Assembly (NCBI RefSeq): GCF_000429025.1
Contig: NZ_KE386833.1
Span: 324,582 to 388,581 of the forward strand
Reading direction: 5' to 3'
DNA from: Actinospineispora spinosispora DSM 44797
GTDB taxonomy: Bacteria; Actinomycetota; Actinomycetes; Mycobacteriales; Pseudonocardiaceae
Length of the DNA: 64,000 bases
Numbering within the stretch: the first letter of the stretch is position 1; each line of letters opens with the position of its first letter. Both the position numbers and the translations under genes were made by a program. Below are positions 7,451 through 15,982 of the stretch, one piece after another. The notes under the pieces were generated by a model. That model ran no database searches, was not told the origin of the DNA, and saw only the letters and a list, made by a program, of their open reading frames with translations.

Positions 7451-8644
7451 ATGGAACCGGTACTCCGTCGTGCGACCCACGACGACCTGCCAGCCGTGGG
7501 CACGGCCGATGCACGTGCGTTCGGCCTTAACTACACCGACCAGGCCCTGGAAGACTTCCGGCCGCTGTTCGAACCCGAGCGGTTCGTACTGGCCACCGAC
7601 CCGGCCATCAAGGCGGTCGTCGGCGTGGCGGGCTCGTTCTCCCTGGAGGTGACGCTGCCCGGCGGTGCGTCGGTGCCGACGCAGGGACTCACCTGGGTCT
7701 CGGTCGCGACGACCCACCGCCGGCAGGGAGTCCTGCGGTGGATGCTCACCGACATGCACCAGGGCTTCGTCGAGGAGGGCCTCGCACTGTCGTTGCTGAT
7801 GGCCAGCGAGGGCGGCATCTATGGCCGGTTCGGCTACGGACAGGCCAGCCGCGCGCGCAGTGTGACGATCGATCGGCGCCTGGCGCGGGTCCGGCCCGAC
7901 GCCCGCGGCCGGGGCGGGGTTCGGTTCGTCGACTCCGACGAGGCCCGTGCGCTGGCCCCCGATGTGCACCGGCGCTGGGTCGCCACCACTCCCGGTGCCC
8001 TCCACCGCGACGACCGGTGGTGGGACTTCCTGCTCCTCGACCGGGAGGCCGACCGGGAAGGCGGCTCGGCGTTGTTCTTCCTGCTGCACACCGATGGCTA
8101 CGTGGCCTACCGAATCCAGCACTCCGACAACTCCTGCAGAGTCGAGGACTTCTTCGCGGTGACCGACGAAGCGCATGCCGCGCTGTGGCACACGCTGCTC
8201 GGCCTGGACCTGGTGCACACGGTCACCTCGGTCGCGTGCTCACTCGACGACCCGCTCCCGTTCCTGCTGGAGGACCCGCGCCAGGTGCGCACCACCGGGG
8301 TCGTGGACGGCCTGTGGGCTCGGATCCTCGATGTCGGTGCCGCTCTGTCGGCGCGCCCGTACGCCACCGACATCGACGTGGTCCTGGACGTCGCCGACCC
8401 GCTCCCGGGGCTCGGCGGCCGGTACCGGCTGCGCGGTGGCCCGGAGGGTGCGAGCTGTGAGCGGGTGACGACCGAACCGGACGTCCGAGTCGACATCGCG
8501 TCCCTGAGCACGCTGCTGTTCGGCGCACACCGGGCACGCACGCTGGCCCGCGCCGGGCTCGTCGTGGCCGAGCCGTCGGTGGTCAATCGGGTCGACCTGG
8601 CGTTCGCGGGTGAACGGGAGGCCCGTCACGGCACCGATTTCTGA
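7451..8644 (+). CDS. Eis-like GNAT N-acetyltransferase
   Basis: 397 residues, the usual Eis length. The N-terminal GNAT domain has an acetyl-CoA loop of the VSVATTHRRQGV type (about 75-86) and YGRFGYG, including the conserved tyrosine used as general acid in Eis proteins. The second GNAT-like and the sterol-carrier-like C-terminal parts are present, and the protein ends in Phe, whose carboxylate completes the active site in Mycobacterium Eis. Eis enzymes acetylate amines such as polyamines, lysine side chains or aminoglycosides; the natural substrate here is unknown. Confidence 0.88.
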   Translation: MEPVLRRATHDDLPAVGTADARAFGLNYTDQALEDFRPLFEPERFVLATDPAIKAVVGVAGSFSLEVTLPGGASVPTQGLTWVSVATTHRRQGVLRWMLTDMHQGFVEEGLALSLLMASEGGIYGRFGYGQASRARSVTIDRRLARVRPDARGRGGVRFVDSDEARALAPDVHRRWVATTPGALHRDDRWWDFLLLDREADREGGSALFFLLHTDGYVAYRIQHSDNSCRVEDFFAVTDEAHAALWHTLLGLDLVHTVTSVACSLDDPLPFLLEDPRQVRTTGVVDGLWARILDVGAALSARPYATDIDVVLDVADPLPGLGGRYRLRGGPEGASCERVTTEPDVRVDIASLSTLLFGAHRARTLARAGLVVAEPSVVNRVDLAFAGEREARHGTDF

Positions 8645-8717
8645 CCGTGCATAACCATTCGGCCACCGGGGTAGGCGAGTGGTTGCCGATGCACGTTGTC
8701 GAACGAGGAGCGCAGCG

Positions 8718-9041
8718 ATGCCGCAACAGGCCTGGAGTGACAAGCGGGAGCGACAGTACGAGCACGTCAAGGAGTCCGCGAAGAAGCGGGGCACCGGTGA
8801 GGACCGCGCGGAGGAGATCGCCGCGCGGACGGTGAACAAGAATCGCGCGCAGCAGGGTGAGTCGACGGAAGCGAGCAGGACCTCGACCGAGGACGTCTCC
8901 CCGCAGCACCGAGGTGGCAAGCGATCCCACTCCGGCTCCGGCGGCCGCACCAAGGAACAGCTCTACGAGGACGCGAAACGCCAGGGGGTGAAGGGCCGTT
9001 CCACCATGTCCAAGGCCCAGCTGGAGAAAGCGGTGAGCTGA
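8718..9041 (+). CDS. Small basic protein, 'plasmid stabilization' family (DUF7218-like)
   Basis: 107 residues, rich in Lys, Arg, Glu and Gln. It begins MPQQAWSDKRERQYEHVK and has the conserved AEEIAARTVNK block, then a GGRTKEQLYEDAKRQ block and a C-terminal Rho-N/SAP-like helix pair (STMSKAQLEKA). Proteins of this type are often annotated as plasmid stabilization proteins in actinobacteria, but that role is not demonstrated. ATG 8718 has GAGGAG 7 bases upstream, so the in-frame start at 8679 was rejected. Confidence 0.8.
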   Translation: MPQQAWSDKRERQYEHVKESAKKRGTGEDRAEEIAARTVNKNRAQQGESTEASRTSTEDVSPQHRGGKRSHSGSGGRTKEQLYEDAKRQGVKGRSTMSKAQLEKAVS

Positions 9042-9073
9042 ACCCCCGCGCGTCCCCGGCTCGCGGGCTCGGG

Positions 9074-9892
9074 TCAGAGCTGCGCGATGAAGTCCGTCAG
9101 GGTCCGGTTGAAGCGTTCGGACTCCTCCCAGAACGGCGCGTGGCCGCTGTCCTCGAACACCGCCGTCTCGGTCGTCGGGATCTCCTTCGCCATGAACTCC
9201 CAGATCGGCGTGGGATAGACCTGGCTGCGCGCGCCGTGCGCGAGCAGCACCGGTACGTCGATGCGCGGCAGCAGCGGGCGCCAGTCCTGCGGGGCGAAGG
9301 ACGACCACAGCGCCAGCGCGGTCAGGTCCGGCACCGCCAGCGACTCGTCGCTCCACCATTCGACGGTGCCCGGTTCGGGCACGGAGCCGGCGGCGAACAT
9401 CGCCGGGACGAACGTGCTCCAAAGGCCGCACCGGTCGTCCAGGAGCTGCCGGGACATCGCCAGCGCGGCGAGCGGATCGAGATCGCCGAACGCCGCGTGC
9501 TCCCAGGTGTCGTCGGCGAGCAGGCACGGCGTCATGTCGATCTCGGCGATCCCGGCCAACCGGTCGGAGCCGAACCGGTCGAGGTAGTTGTAGACGACCG
9601 TGGCACCCATCGACCAGCCGGCAAGCACCACGTCCCGCAGGCCCAGCTCGGTGAGCAGCGCGCGGAGATCCTGTGCGAGCTGCCCCATGGTCGGCGCGAG
9701 CCGGCCGGCCTCCGACCGACCGTGACCGCGCAGGTCCACGGTGACCACCTGATGACGAGCCGCGAGGGCGTCGATGTTCCGGTCGAAGAACCGGCCGTTC
9801 ATGGTCCACCCGTGCAGCAGGACGAGTGGCTGTCCCGATCCGGTCGACCGGTAGTGCAGGCGCGCTCCGTCGGGAGCGATGACACAGGGCAC
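9074..9892 (-). CDS. Alpha/beta hydrolase (haloperoxidase/esterase type)
   Basis: 272 residues. Alpha/beta hydrolase fold: oxyanion motif HGWTMNG (about 26), nucleophile elbow GWSMG (Ser about 93), catalytic His in DSGHAPFWEE near residue 250, and a likely acidic residue between. GTG start at 9892. The gene follows moaA by 27 bases on the same strand and may be the last gene of the molybdoenzyme cluster, although nothing links its chemistry to that pathway. The substrate is unknown. Confidence 0.85.
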   Translation of the reverse strand: MPCVIAPDGARLHYRSTGSGQPLVLLHGWTMNGRFFDRNIDALAARHQVVTVDLRGHGRSEAGRLAPTMGQLAQDLRALLTELGLRDVVLAGWSMGATVVYNYLDRFGSDRLAGIAEIDMTPCLLADDTWEHAAFGDLDPLAALAMSRQLLDDRCGLWSTFVPAMFAAGSVPEPGTVEWWSDESLAVPDLTALALWSSFAPQDWRPLLPRIDVPVLLAHGARSQVYPTPIWEFMAKEIPTTETAVFEDSGHAPFWEESERFNRTLTDFIAQL

Positions 9893-9919
9893 GATTTACT
9901 CCGCTCCTCTGTGGCGGCG

Positions 9920-10909
9920 TCAGCCGCCGATGGCCGACATGGTTCGGGGTGGCTGGATGAACCCGGGTTCGTTGATGCGGTGCTTCAGCTCTTTGCGCCA
10001 CACCGCCGCCCGCACCAGCTCGACGATGTCCTCGTCGGACGACCCGTCGCGCAACGGGGTGCGCAGGTCCGTCTCGGTCAGGGAGAACAGGCAGGTGCGA
10101 AGCTTGCCGTCCGAGGTGATCCGAATGCGGTCGCAGTCGGAGCAGAACGGCCGGGACACCGGCTCGATGAGCCCGATCTTTCCCTGAGCACCCACCACCC
10201 GGAACGTGCGGGCGGTCGCCGAGGCCGGACGTTGCTCCTCGACCAGCTCGTAGCGGGTTCGCACGATGCTCAGCAGTTCGTGGCCCGGCACGAACTGCGA
10301 CCGTGACCAGGAATGGTCGGCGTCGAGCGGCATGAACTCGATGAACCGGATCTCGAACCCGGTGTCCTTCGCCAGCTCGACGAAGTCGAAGATCTCGTGT
10401 TCGGTGATGTCCCGCAGAGCGACCACGTTGATCTTGATCGGGCCTGGGGTCACCTGGGCGAGCGCCACGAGGCCGTCACGCACGTGGTGCAGCGCGTTGC
10501 GTCGGGTCAGCGTGCTGAAACGGGTCGGATCGAGCGAGTCGAGCGAGACGTTGAACCGGTCCACGCCGGCGTCGACGAGCGCGGCGGCCTGACGCCGCAG
10601 GAGCGTCCCGTTGGTGGTGATCGAGACCTCGCCGACGCCCGTCCCGGTCTTGAGCTCCCGCACCAGGTCCGGCACACCCTTGCGCAGCAACGGCTCGCCG
10701 CCGGTCAAGCGCAGCGAGCGCACCCCGAGTGGGGTCAGCAGCGAGACGAGCCGAACGATCTCCGCGTAGGTCAGCTGGTCGGTCCGGCTCAGCCAGGGCA
10801 GTCCCTCGGCCGGCATGCAGTAGCGGCACCGCAGGTTGCAGCGATCGGTGATCGACACCCGCAGGTCGTGCAGCGACCGCCCGTGCCCGTCCCTGAGCTG
10901 ATCGGTCAT
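9920..10909 (-). CDS. moaA: GTP 3',8-cyclase, molybdenum cofactor biosynthesis
   Basis: 329 residues. Radical SAM enzyme that converts GTP to 3',8-cyclo-7,8-dihydro-GTP in the first step of molybdopterin synthesis. The N-terminal radical SAM cluster CNLRCRYC (residues about 22-29) and the second cluster region near residue 255 (FCSDCDRIR with a later Cys in LRTCLFS) are both present, and the protein ends in the GG needed for activity. The start ATG overlaps the stop of the molybdoenzyme gene by 4 bases (ATGA), so cofactor synthesis and enzyme are co-translated. Confidence 0.96.
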   Translation of the reverse strand: MTDQLRDGHGRSLHDLRVSITDRCNLRCRYCMPAEGLPWLSRTDQLTYAEIVRLVSLLTPLGVRSLRLTGGEPLLRKGVPDLVRELKTGTGVGEVSITTNGTLLRRQAAALVDAGVDRFNVSLDSLDPTRFSTLTRRNALHHVRDGLVALAQVTPGPIKINVVALRDITEHEIFDFVELAKDTGFEIRFIEFMPLDADHSWSRSQFVPGHELLSIVRTRYELVEEQRPASATARTFRVVGAQGKIGLIEPVSRPFCSDCDRIRITSDGKLRTCLFSLTETDLRTPLRDGSSDEDIVELVRAAVWRKELKHRINEPGFIQPPRTMSAIGG

Positions 10910-13104
10910 CGCCTGGCCTCACGAAGCGTCTCCACGAGCGTGTCCGCGTCCAGGGTCCGGACCACACTCACCGCGGTGTCCACACCGTTGACGTGGCCGT
11001 TGCCGGAGAGCTGGTCGTGGGTCTCGCGCGTGCTGGTGGTCAGCAGGTTGTAGTTGGCGCCACCGGCGGCGTTGGCGAGCCGCCAGCCGCCGTTGTGACC
11101 CCAGCCCTGCGGGAGGCCGATGTTGCCTGCCGCCATCTCGTCGCTCACCAGCGCCTCGACCTCGATCTCACCGTCGGCGCTGCGAATCGCGACCATGTCG
11201 CCGCTGCTGATGCCCGCCGCCTCTGCGTCCGCCGGGTTGATCCGGAGCCGCTGGCGGCGATCGCCGGACATCAGCTTCTCGACGTTCAGCAGATAGGTGT
11301 TGCAGGTTCGCAGCTCGCGCACGCTGACCAGGCGCAGCGGCAGGTCGCCGTTGACCGATCGAGCGGTGTGGCGGACGAGCTCGTCGTGCATCTTCGGCTG
11401 TTCGAGATGAACCCGCTTGTCGGGCGTGTACAGCTTCTCCTGCAGGACCTCGGTCGGCAGCTCGTCCTCCAGGACCACACCCTGCGGGTTCTGCCAGACC
11501 TTCTCCCGGTTCCAGCCGTCGGGGCGCTGGCCGAACAGGTCACCGCGCGGGCTGATCCGTAGGAACAGGTCGAAGGTCTGCTGAGGGGTGAGCCGCAGAC
11601 CGGTCCGGCCGAGCTCTCGGATGAGCGGGAACGGCGAAGGCACCAGGCCGAGGCGTTCACAGATCTGGTCGACGACCCACCATTCCTCCCGGCAGCCGGG
11701 CGGCGGTTCGACCGCCTTGTCCGCCCACAGCGCGAACGGTTTGATCGTGTGGCCCGAGTTGAGCCAGGGGAGACAGTCACGTTCGATCCCGAGGACTCCG
11801 GGGAGCAGGTAGTGGGCGTAACCGGCGGTCTCGGTCTGCTGGACGTCGAGGGTGACCAGCAGTTCGAGCTGCTGAAGTGCGCGGCCGAGCTCGCCGGAGC
11901 CCGGTACGCTCATCGCGGGGTTTCCGGCGTTCACGATCAGCGCCTTCAGCTGGCCCTTGCCCGGTGTGGTGATCTCCCTGGCCATGCTGACCGCGGGCGC
12001 GGTGCCGAGCACCTCGGGGAAGCCGTCGACCCGGGTCCGCCACGTGTCGTAGGTCGCGGCACCCGCGAGGTGGGTGATCAGCTGCAGGTCGATGAACTCC
12101 TCACCGAAGACGTAACCGCCGACCCGGTCGAGGTTGCCGGTAACGATGTTGAGCGCGTCCATCAGGTACTTCGCCAGGGTTCCCGCGCTGCCCAGGGAGA
12201 TGCCGCACCGGCCGTAGGCGACGGCCCGGGGGGTGGTGGCGAAGTCATGCGCGAGAGCGCGCACGGTCTCGGCCGGAATCCCCGTCCGGTGTTCGGTCGA
12301 CTCCGGGGTGTGCGCGCGGACCATCTCCCGGATGAACCGGCCGCCGTCGGTGGTCTGCCGCTCCAGCGCGTCCTGGTCGGCCAAGCCGTCCGCGAAGATC
12401 GTCTGCAGCAGCGACGCCATGAGCAGGACGTCCTCGTCGGCGCGGATCGGGAGCCACTCGAACGCGGCCGCCGTCTCGGAGCGGCGCGGGTCGATCACCA
12501 CGACCCGGCCGCCTCGCCGCGCCACCCCGGTGAAGTGGTCGCGGGCTCTCGGCGCGGTCAGCATCGACGAGTGCGAGATGAGCGGGTTCGCGCCGAACAT
12601 GAGCAGGAAGTCGGTCCGGTCGATGTCCGGGATGGGATTGATCAGCGGATGCCCGTAGAGCATCGACCCGACGACCCAGTAGTTGTTGATGTCGACCGAG
12701 GACGACGTGTAGTTGTGCGGTGAGCCCAGCGCGGCGCACATCCCGGCGTCCCAGAAGAAGCCGCTGTAGTTGTCCAGGAGCGCGTGCCCGCCGAAGAGGC
12801 CGATGCTGTCGCCGCCGTCGCGGTCGATGATGGTGCGCAGCCGGTCGGCGATGTCGTCGAGCGCGTCATCCCAGCCGACCGGGACCAGGTTGCCCGACGG
12901 GAGCCGCTTGAGCGGCTCCACGATTCGGTCGGGGTCGGAGGCGATACTCGGGTACGCGATCCCCTTGGGACAGGCGAACCCCTTCGACAACGGCGAGTTC
13001 TTGTCCGGCCGGACCTTGACTGCCTTACCGTCCTCGACGGTGACGACGATTCCGCACTGGCCTTCGCAGATGCCGCAATAGGTGATCTTCTCCTGGGCTG
13101 GCAT
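10906..13104 (-). CDS. Molybdopterin (bis-MGD) oxidoreductase, large subunit
   Basis: 732 residues. N-terminal 4Fe-4S motif CGICEGQC plus a fourth Cys in FACPKG (pattern CxxCxxxC...C), then the DMSO-reductase-type catalytic domains and a C-terminal molydopterin-dinucleotide domain (about 600-690). Start MPAQEK at 13104, with AAGGAG 5 bases before it; an upstream in-frame ATG was rejected. The Mo ligand cannot be assigned: the usual ligand region reads YTSSSVDINNYW, with no obvious Cys. It is cotranscribed with a 7Fe ferredoxin that is probably its electron partner. No membrane anchor or Tat signal is visible, so it is likely cytoplasmic. The substrate is unknown. Confidence 0.9.
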   Translation of the reverse strand: MPAQEKITYCGICEGQCGIVVTVEDGKAVKVRPDKNSPLSKGFACPKGIAYPSIASDPDRIVEPLKRLPSGNLVPVGWDDALDDIADRLRTIIDRDGGDSIGLFGGHALLDNYSGFFWDAGMCAALGSPHNYTSSSVDINNYWVVGSMLYGHPLINPIPDIDRTDFLLMFGANPLISHSSMLTAPRARDHFTGVARRGGRVVVIDPRRSETAAAFEWLPIRADEDVLLMASLLQTIFADGLADQDALERQTTDGGRFIREMVRAHTPESTEHRTGIPAETVRALAHDFATTPRAVAYGRCGISLGSAGTLAKYLMDALNIVTGNLDRVGGYVFGEEFIDLQLITHLAGAATYDTWRTRVDGFPEVLGTAPAVSMAREITTPGKGQLKALIVNAGNPAMSVPGSGELGRALQQLELLVTLDVQQTETAGYAHYLLPGVLGIERDCLPWLNSGHTIKPFALWADKAVEPPPGCREEWWVVDQICERLGLVPSPFPLIRELGRTGLRLTPQQTFDLFLRISPRGDLFGQRPDGWNREKVWQNPQGVVLEDELPTEVLQEKLYTPDKRVHLEQPKMHDELVRHTARSVNGDLPLRLVSVRELRTCNTYLLNVEKLMSGDRRQRLRINPADAEAAGISSGDMVAIRSADGEIEVEALVSDEMAAGNIGLPQGWGHNGGWRLANAAGGANYNLLTTSTRETHDQLSGNGHVNGVDTAVSVVRTLDADTLVETLREARR

Positions 13105-13118
13105 GATGCTCCTTGCGG

Positions 13119-13388
13119 TCAAGAATTGTCGGCGGCGTAGTACTCGGCTGCCTTCGTCTCGAAATGACTCAGTTCCTCGGGCAGCTCGTCGTAAGCGAAG
13201 ATCGCGTCGACCGGGCACTCGTGCACGCAGGCGTCGCAGTCGATGCATTCGTTCGGGTTGATGAACAGATGCTCGATCTCGGCGAACCCGGGCTCATCCG
13301 GCGTGGGATGGATGCAATCGACCGGACAGACGGCCGCGCAGCTGCCGTCCTTCTGTCCGATACAGGCTTCGGTAATCACGTAGGCCAC
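13119..13388 (-). CDS. 7Fe ferredoxin (3Fe-4S/4Fe-4S)
   Basis: 89 residues, close to FdxA/FdxC types of actinobacteria. Cysteines are arranged as C-x7-C-x3-CP in the first half (ACIGQKDGSCAAVCP) and CIDCDACVHECP in the second, the pattern of one 3Fe-4S and one 4Fe-4S cluster. It ends 15 bases before the molybdoenzyme gene, suggesting that it feeds electrons to or from that enzyme. GTG start with GGAGG about 10 bases upstream. Confidence 0.93.
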   Translation of the reverse strand: MAYVITEACIGQKDGSCAAVCPVDCIHPTPDEPGFAEIEHLFINPNECIDCDACVHECPVDAIFAYDELPEELSHFETKAAEYYAADNS

Positions 13389-13486
13389 GATTCGGAAATC
13401 CTCCAGAGAGCGGTCGGTCTCGGATGACCGGCGGCGTGAAGGAAAGGCTATTCAGTGGCGAAATGCACCGATACTCTCGTCAGCGA

Positions 13487-13496
13487 TAATCGATTA
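13487..13496. promoter_or_regulatory. Palindrome upstream of ferredoxin-molybdoenzyme operon
   Basis: TAATCGATTA is a perfect 10-bp palindrome in the 120-base gap between the GAF-LuxR gene and the ferredoxin gene, about 100 bases before the ferredoxin start. It stands out as AT-rich. A plausible LuxR-type operator, unproven. Confidence 0.4.
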
Positions 13497-13508
13497 CCTC
13501 GTTCGAGG

Positions 13509-14696
13509 TCATCGGCCGGGGGAGTGGGGGTGCCCGTCGAACCGGGTGAACCAGGCGGCGGCCTCGGCCCGGTTGCCCACGCGCAGCTTGCGGAAGATGC
13601 GTTTGACGTGTGACTTGACCGTGCCCTCGGAGAGCACGAGACGTCGTGCGATGGCCGCGTTGGTCGCACCACCGGCCAGCAGGGCCAGCACTTCGCGTTC
13701 CCGACCGCTCAACGGGCTGTCGGCGTACGGCGGGTCGCCGGCCTCGGGCCCGGGTGACGCCGGCGCGGATGACCCCATCCGGATGTCGCCGTCGGAGAAC
13801 TCCCTGATGAGGTCCTCGCTGGCGCGCAGCAAGGCCCTGGCCCGATCCCGCTGCGCATACAGCCGATCGACCAGCAGTGCCTTCTCGAGCAGCGAGCCCA
13901 GTGTCGCCGCGAACGCCCCCAGTGAATCGCGGTCGACCACGTCGACCCGGCGTCCGCTGAAATGCATGTCGCCGTGGACGGTGCCGATCGCCACCCCACC
14001 CGAGACGATCGGCGCCGATGCGTAGCTGAAGGATTGGGTGTTGGTGACGATCGGGTGGTTGGCCTTCGGGTCGTCGCGCGGGTCGAGCACCAGTCCCGCG
14101 GTGCGCCTGCGCAGCACCTCGCTCTCGAAGCGGCCCCGGTCGAGTGCGATCGGATGTGCCCTGGCGAAGTCCCGCGCGTCGCAGGCCCAGGCCTCGTGCC
14201 CCCGGAAGTAGGCGGCCTGCGCGGCGAGATGTGTCTCGTCGAGCCGGAAGATGAGAATCCGGTCGAAGTTGCACGTGTCGCACGCGTCCATCGCCGCCCG
14301 GTGGAGGAGCTTCTCGACACCGGCCGAGTCACCCACCGAGGGGGACAGCTGCTGGAGCATGCCCAGCGCGCGCAGTCGTTGCGAGAAGACATGCTTCTGG
14401 TACTGGTTGTTCAAGGCCAGGAGCTCGAACGCCAGGCGCGTCATCTCTGCGTAGTCGGCCGCCTCCAACCCCGTCGAGGAAGCAAGGCGTTCCTGCAGCT
14501 GCTCGACGGTCTCCTCGAGGCACACGTCGATGCTGTCGAGCGGTTGGGCGGGAGACGGCGCAACGGCGTCGACGTAGGCACGGGCCTGGTCGAGCGCGGC
14601 CCGGATCCTGCGTTCGAAGACGGTGTCGGCGCGCCGCTGTGCTTCGAACTCGGCGCTGGTCGTGTCGCGGGTTACCGGCGCGAACGAGGTGGCCAT
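13509..14696 (-). CDS. GAF-domain LuxR-type transcriptional regulator
   Basis: 395 residues. A helical N-terminal part (1-120) is followed by a GAF-like sensor region (about 130-270, containing DACDTCNFDRILIF) and a C-terminal LuxR/NarL helix-turn-helix (LSGREREVLALLAGG, then EGTVKSHVKRIFRKL, residues about 325-385). ATG 14696 has GGGAGGTGAAGG just upstream. It is encoded directly before the ferredoxin-molybdoenzyme-moaA genes on the same strand and probably controls them. The paired Cys in DTCNF could sense redox state or a metal (inference). Confidence 0.85.
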   Translation of the reverse strand: MATSFAPVTRDTTSAEFEAQRRADTVFERRIRAALDQARAYVDAVAPSPAQPLDSIDVCLEETVEQLQERLASSTGLEAADYAEMTRLAFELLALNNQYQKHVFSQRLRALGMLQQLSPSVGDSAGVEKLLHRAAMDACDTCNFDRILIFRLDETHLAAQAAYFRGHEAWACDARDFARAHPIALDRGRFESEVLRRRTAGLVLDPRDDPKANHPIVTNTQSFSYASAPIVSGGVAIGTVHGDMHFSGRRVDVVDRDSLGAFAATLGSLLEKALLVDRLYAQRDRARALLRASEDLIREFSDGDIRMGSSAPASPGPEAGDPPYADSPLSGREREVLALLAGGATNAAIARRLVLSEGTVKSHVKRIFRKLRVGNRAEAAAWFTRFDGHPHSPGR

Positions 14697-14757
14697 GTCC
14701 TTCACCTCCCGCCGACGGCGCTGGGCAGCCACTGTAGAGCGGGCGGGGGTAGGACGG

Positions 14758-14784
14758 CTACCGCTGGTGTCCGTTCGAGGGCAT
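14758..14784 (-). other. Possible 8-codon leader ORF
   Basis: Minus-strand ATG at 14784 preceded by the strong ribosome binding site TAGGAGGTAATCC, then MPSNGHQR and TAG. It lies 62 bases upstream of the GAF-LuxR start on the same strand. It could be a leader peptide or chance. Confidence 0.25.
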
Positions 14785-14966
14785 GGATTACCTCCTACGA
14801 CTCACCGGTGTCCCCGGGCCGCCCGGCGAGGTCGGCTCAGCTGGCCCGGTGCCGCTCCCCGGTAACCCGCACGGCCGTGGGCGAGATGTTTGTCCGGCAG
14901 GTCGGTCATGATGAACGATCCTGGCGAGGGGAACCCGGCCGGGAACTATCACCGTCCACGGGCACG

Positions 14967-15488
14967 ATGGTCACCGTGAGCATTCCCGAACGCACCATGC
15001 CCCCGCTGGACGCCGACGAGCGCACCTGTCTGGCGAGCTGGCTCGACTTCTATCGGGCGACCCTCGTCGGCAAGTGCGATGGCCTGGCTGACGACCAGCT
15101 GCGGGCGGAGTCGGCCACGCCGTCGTCCATGACGTTGCTCGGTCTGCTCCAGCACATGGCGGAGGTCGAGCGGAACTGGTTCCGCCGGGTGCTGGCACAG
15201 GAGGATGCGCCGCCGATCTACACCCCGGGACCGAAGCGGTCGCCGCACGACGGCGGGTTCGACCTCGACGAGGGCTCGTCGTACGACCGCGCGCTGCGGG
15301 TGTGGGGCGAAGAGGTCGACGTGGCCAGGCGGAACTGCGCGGATCGCGCGATCGATGCCTCGGTCGCGTTCATGGGTGGCCAGGTGACCCTGCGCTGGAT
15401 CTACACGCACATGATCGGTGAGTACGCCCGCCACTGCGGCCACGCGGACCTGCTCCGCGAGCGCATCGACGGCAGCACCGGGGTCTGA
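14967..15488 (+). CDS. DinB/DUF664-family protein
   Basis: 173 residues, four-helix DinB-like fold: a first helix with WLDFYRATLVGKC, then a central conserved LLGLLQHMAEVERNWF (His as presumed metal ligand near residue 53) and a C-terminal HMIGEYARHCGHADLLRE with two further His. Many members are mycothiol- or bacillithiol-linked metal-dependent transferases; this subgroup (DUF664) has no settled role. The ATG at 14967 or GTG at 14976 lacks a ribosome binding site, so the message may be leaderless. Confidence 0.85.
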   Translation: MVTVSIPERTMPPLDADERTCLASWLDFYRATLVGKCDGLADDQLRAESATPSSMTLLGLLQHMAEVERNWFRRVLAQEDAPPIYTPGPKRSPHDGGFDLDEGSSYDRALRVWGEEVDVARRNCADRAIDASVAFMGGQVTLRWIYTHMIGEYARHCGHADLLRERIDGSTGV

Positions 15489-15513
15489 CGCCGTCACCAT
15501 TCTCTGACACCAA

Positions 15514-15519
15514 TATAAT
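15514..15519 (+). promoter_or_regulatory. Consensus -10 hexamer TATAAT
   Basis: A perfect TATAAT at 15514-15519, unusual in this GC-rich DNA. No good -35 is seen at 17 bases. Transcription starting near 15526 would carry the short ORF at 15542 and continue toward the gene at 15983. Confidence 0.4.
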
Positions 15520-15541
15520 ATATATGCTGCGTGGAGTGAAG

Positions 15542-15571
15542 ATGTGTTGCCATGTTGCGGGAAGATTCTGA
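15542..15571 (+). other. Possible leader peptide MCCHVAGRF
   Basis: ATG at 15542, nine codons, stop at 15569-15571, with GTGGAGTGAA directly upstream as a ribosome binding site and TATAAT 23 bases before. Tandem cysteines at positions 2-3 recall cysteine-responsive leader peptides described in mycobacteria. Speculative. Confidence 0.25.
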
Positions 15572-15982
15572 CCGCTTGTGAAAATTAAGACCCTTATCAG
15601 TGCTCTGTAATTTCTGAGTGTTTTACTAAGGTTCAAACGTACTGTCAGGTATATTCGGCCGTGATGAGCTTTGTCTGGAGTGGCCGATCGGGTGAATTGT
15701 AGTCGCATGTGAGTGACGCTATTGCCTCAAAGTGAACCTTGTTCGATACTGGGTAAGGTAGCTCCTCTCCGCTGGCGGCCAGTGCGATGAGGAGCGAATT
15801 TGGGAACGTGAAGTCTATGGCCGGGATAAGAGCTGATGCGTGCGTATGGCTGCCGCTGTAGATGCGAGAATCGTTTTGGGAGAAGCTGTGATGTTTCACG
15901 CTTTTGCGGTGCCCATTAATCGAAGAGAGATTAGTGTCAGTGCGAACTTACCTCGCACCTCATTGAGAGGGGTGTCTGGTTC

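Larger units (their letters stand above)
15489..15982. other. AT-rich intergenic island of 494 bases
   Basis: From about 15505 to 15960 the sequence is far lower in GC than anywhere else in the window (runs such as AATATAATATATATG and AAAATTAAG). It contains a perfect TATAAT and a very short ORF, both listed separately. Minus-strand frames (for example 15645-15899, 84 codons) exist but show no recognisable motifs, and I do not call them. It may be a long regulatory leader or foreign DNA in front of the terpene-cyclase-like gene. Confidence 0.6.

Noticed and set aside
15645..15899. 84-codon minus-strand frame in the AT-rich island
   Set aside because: No recognisable motif and only chance length for low-GC DNA; kept only as part of the intergenic description.
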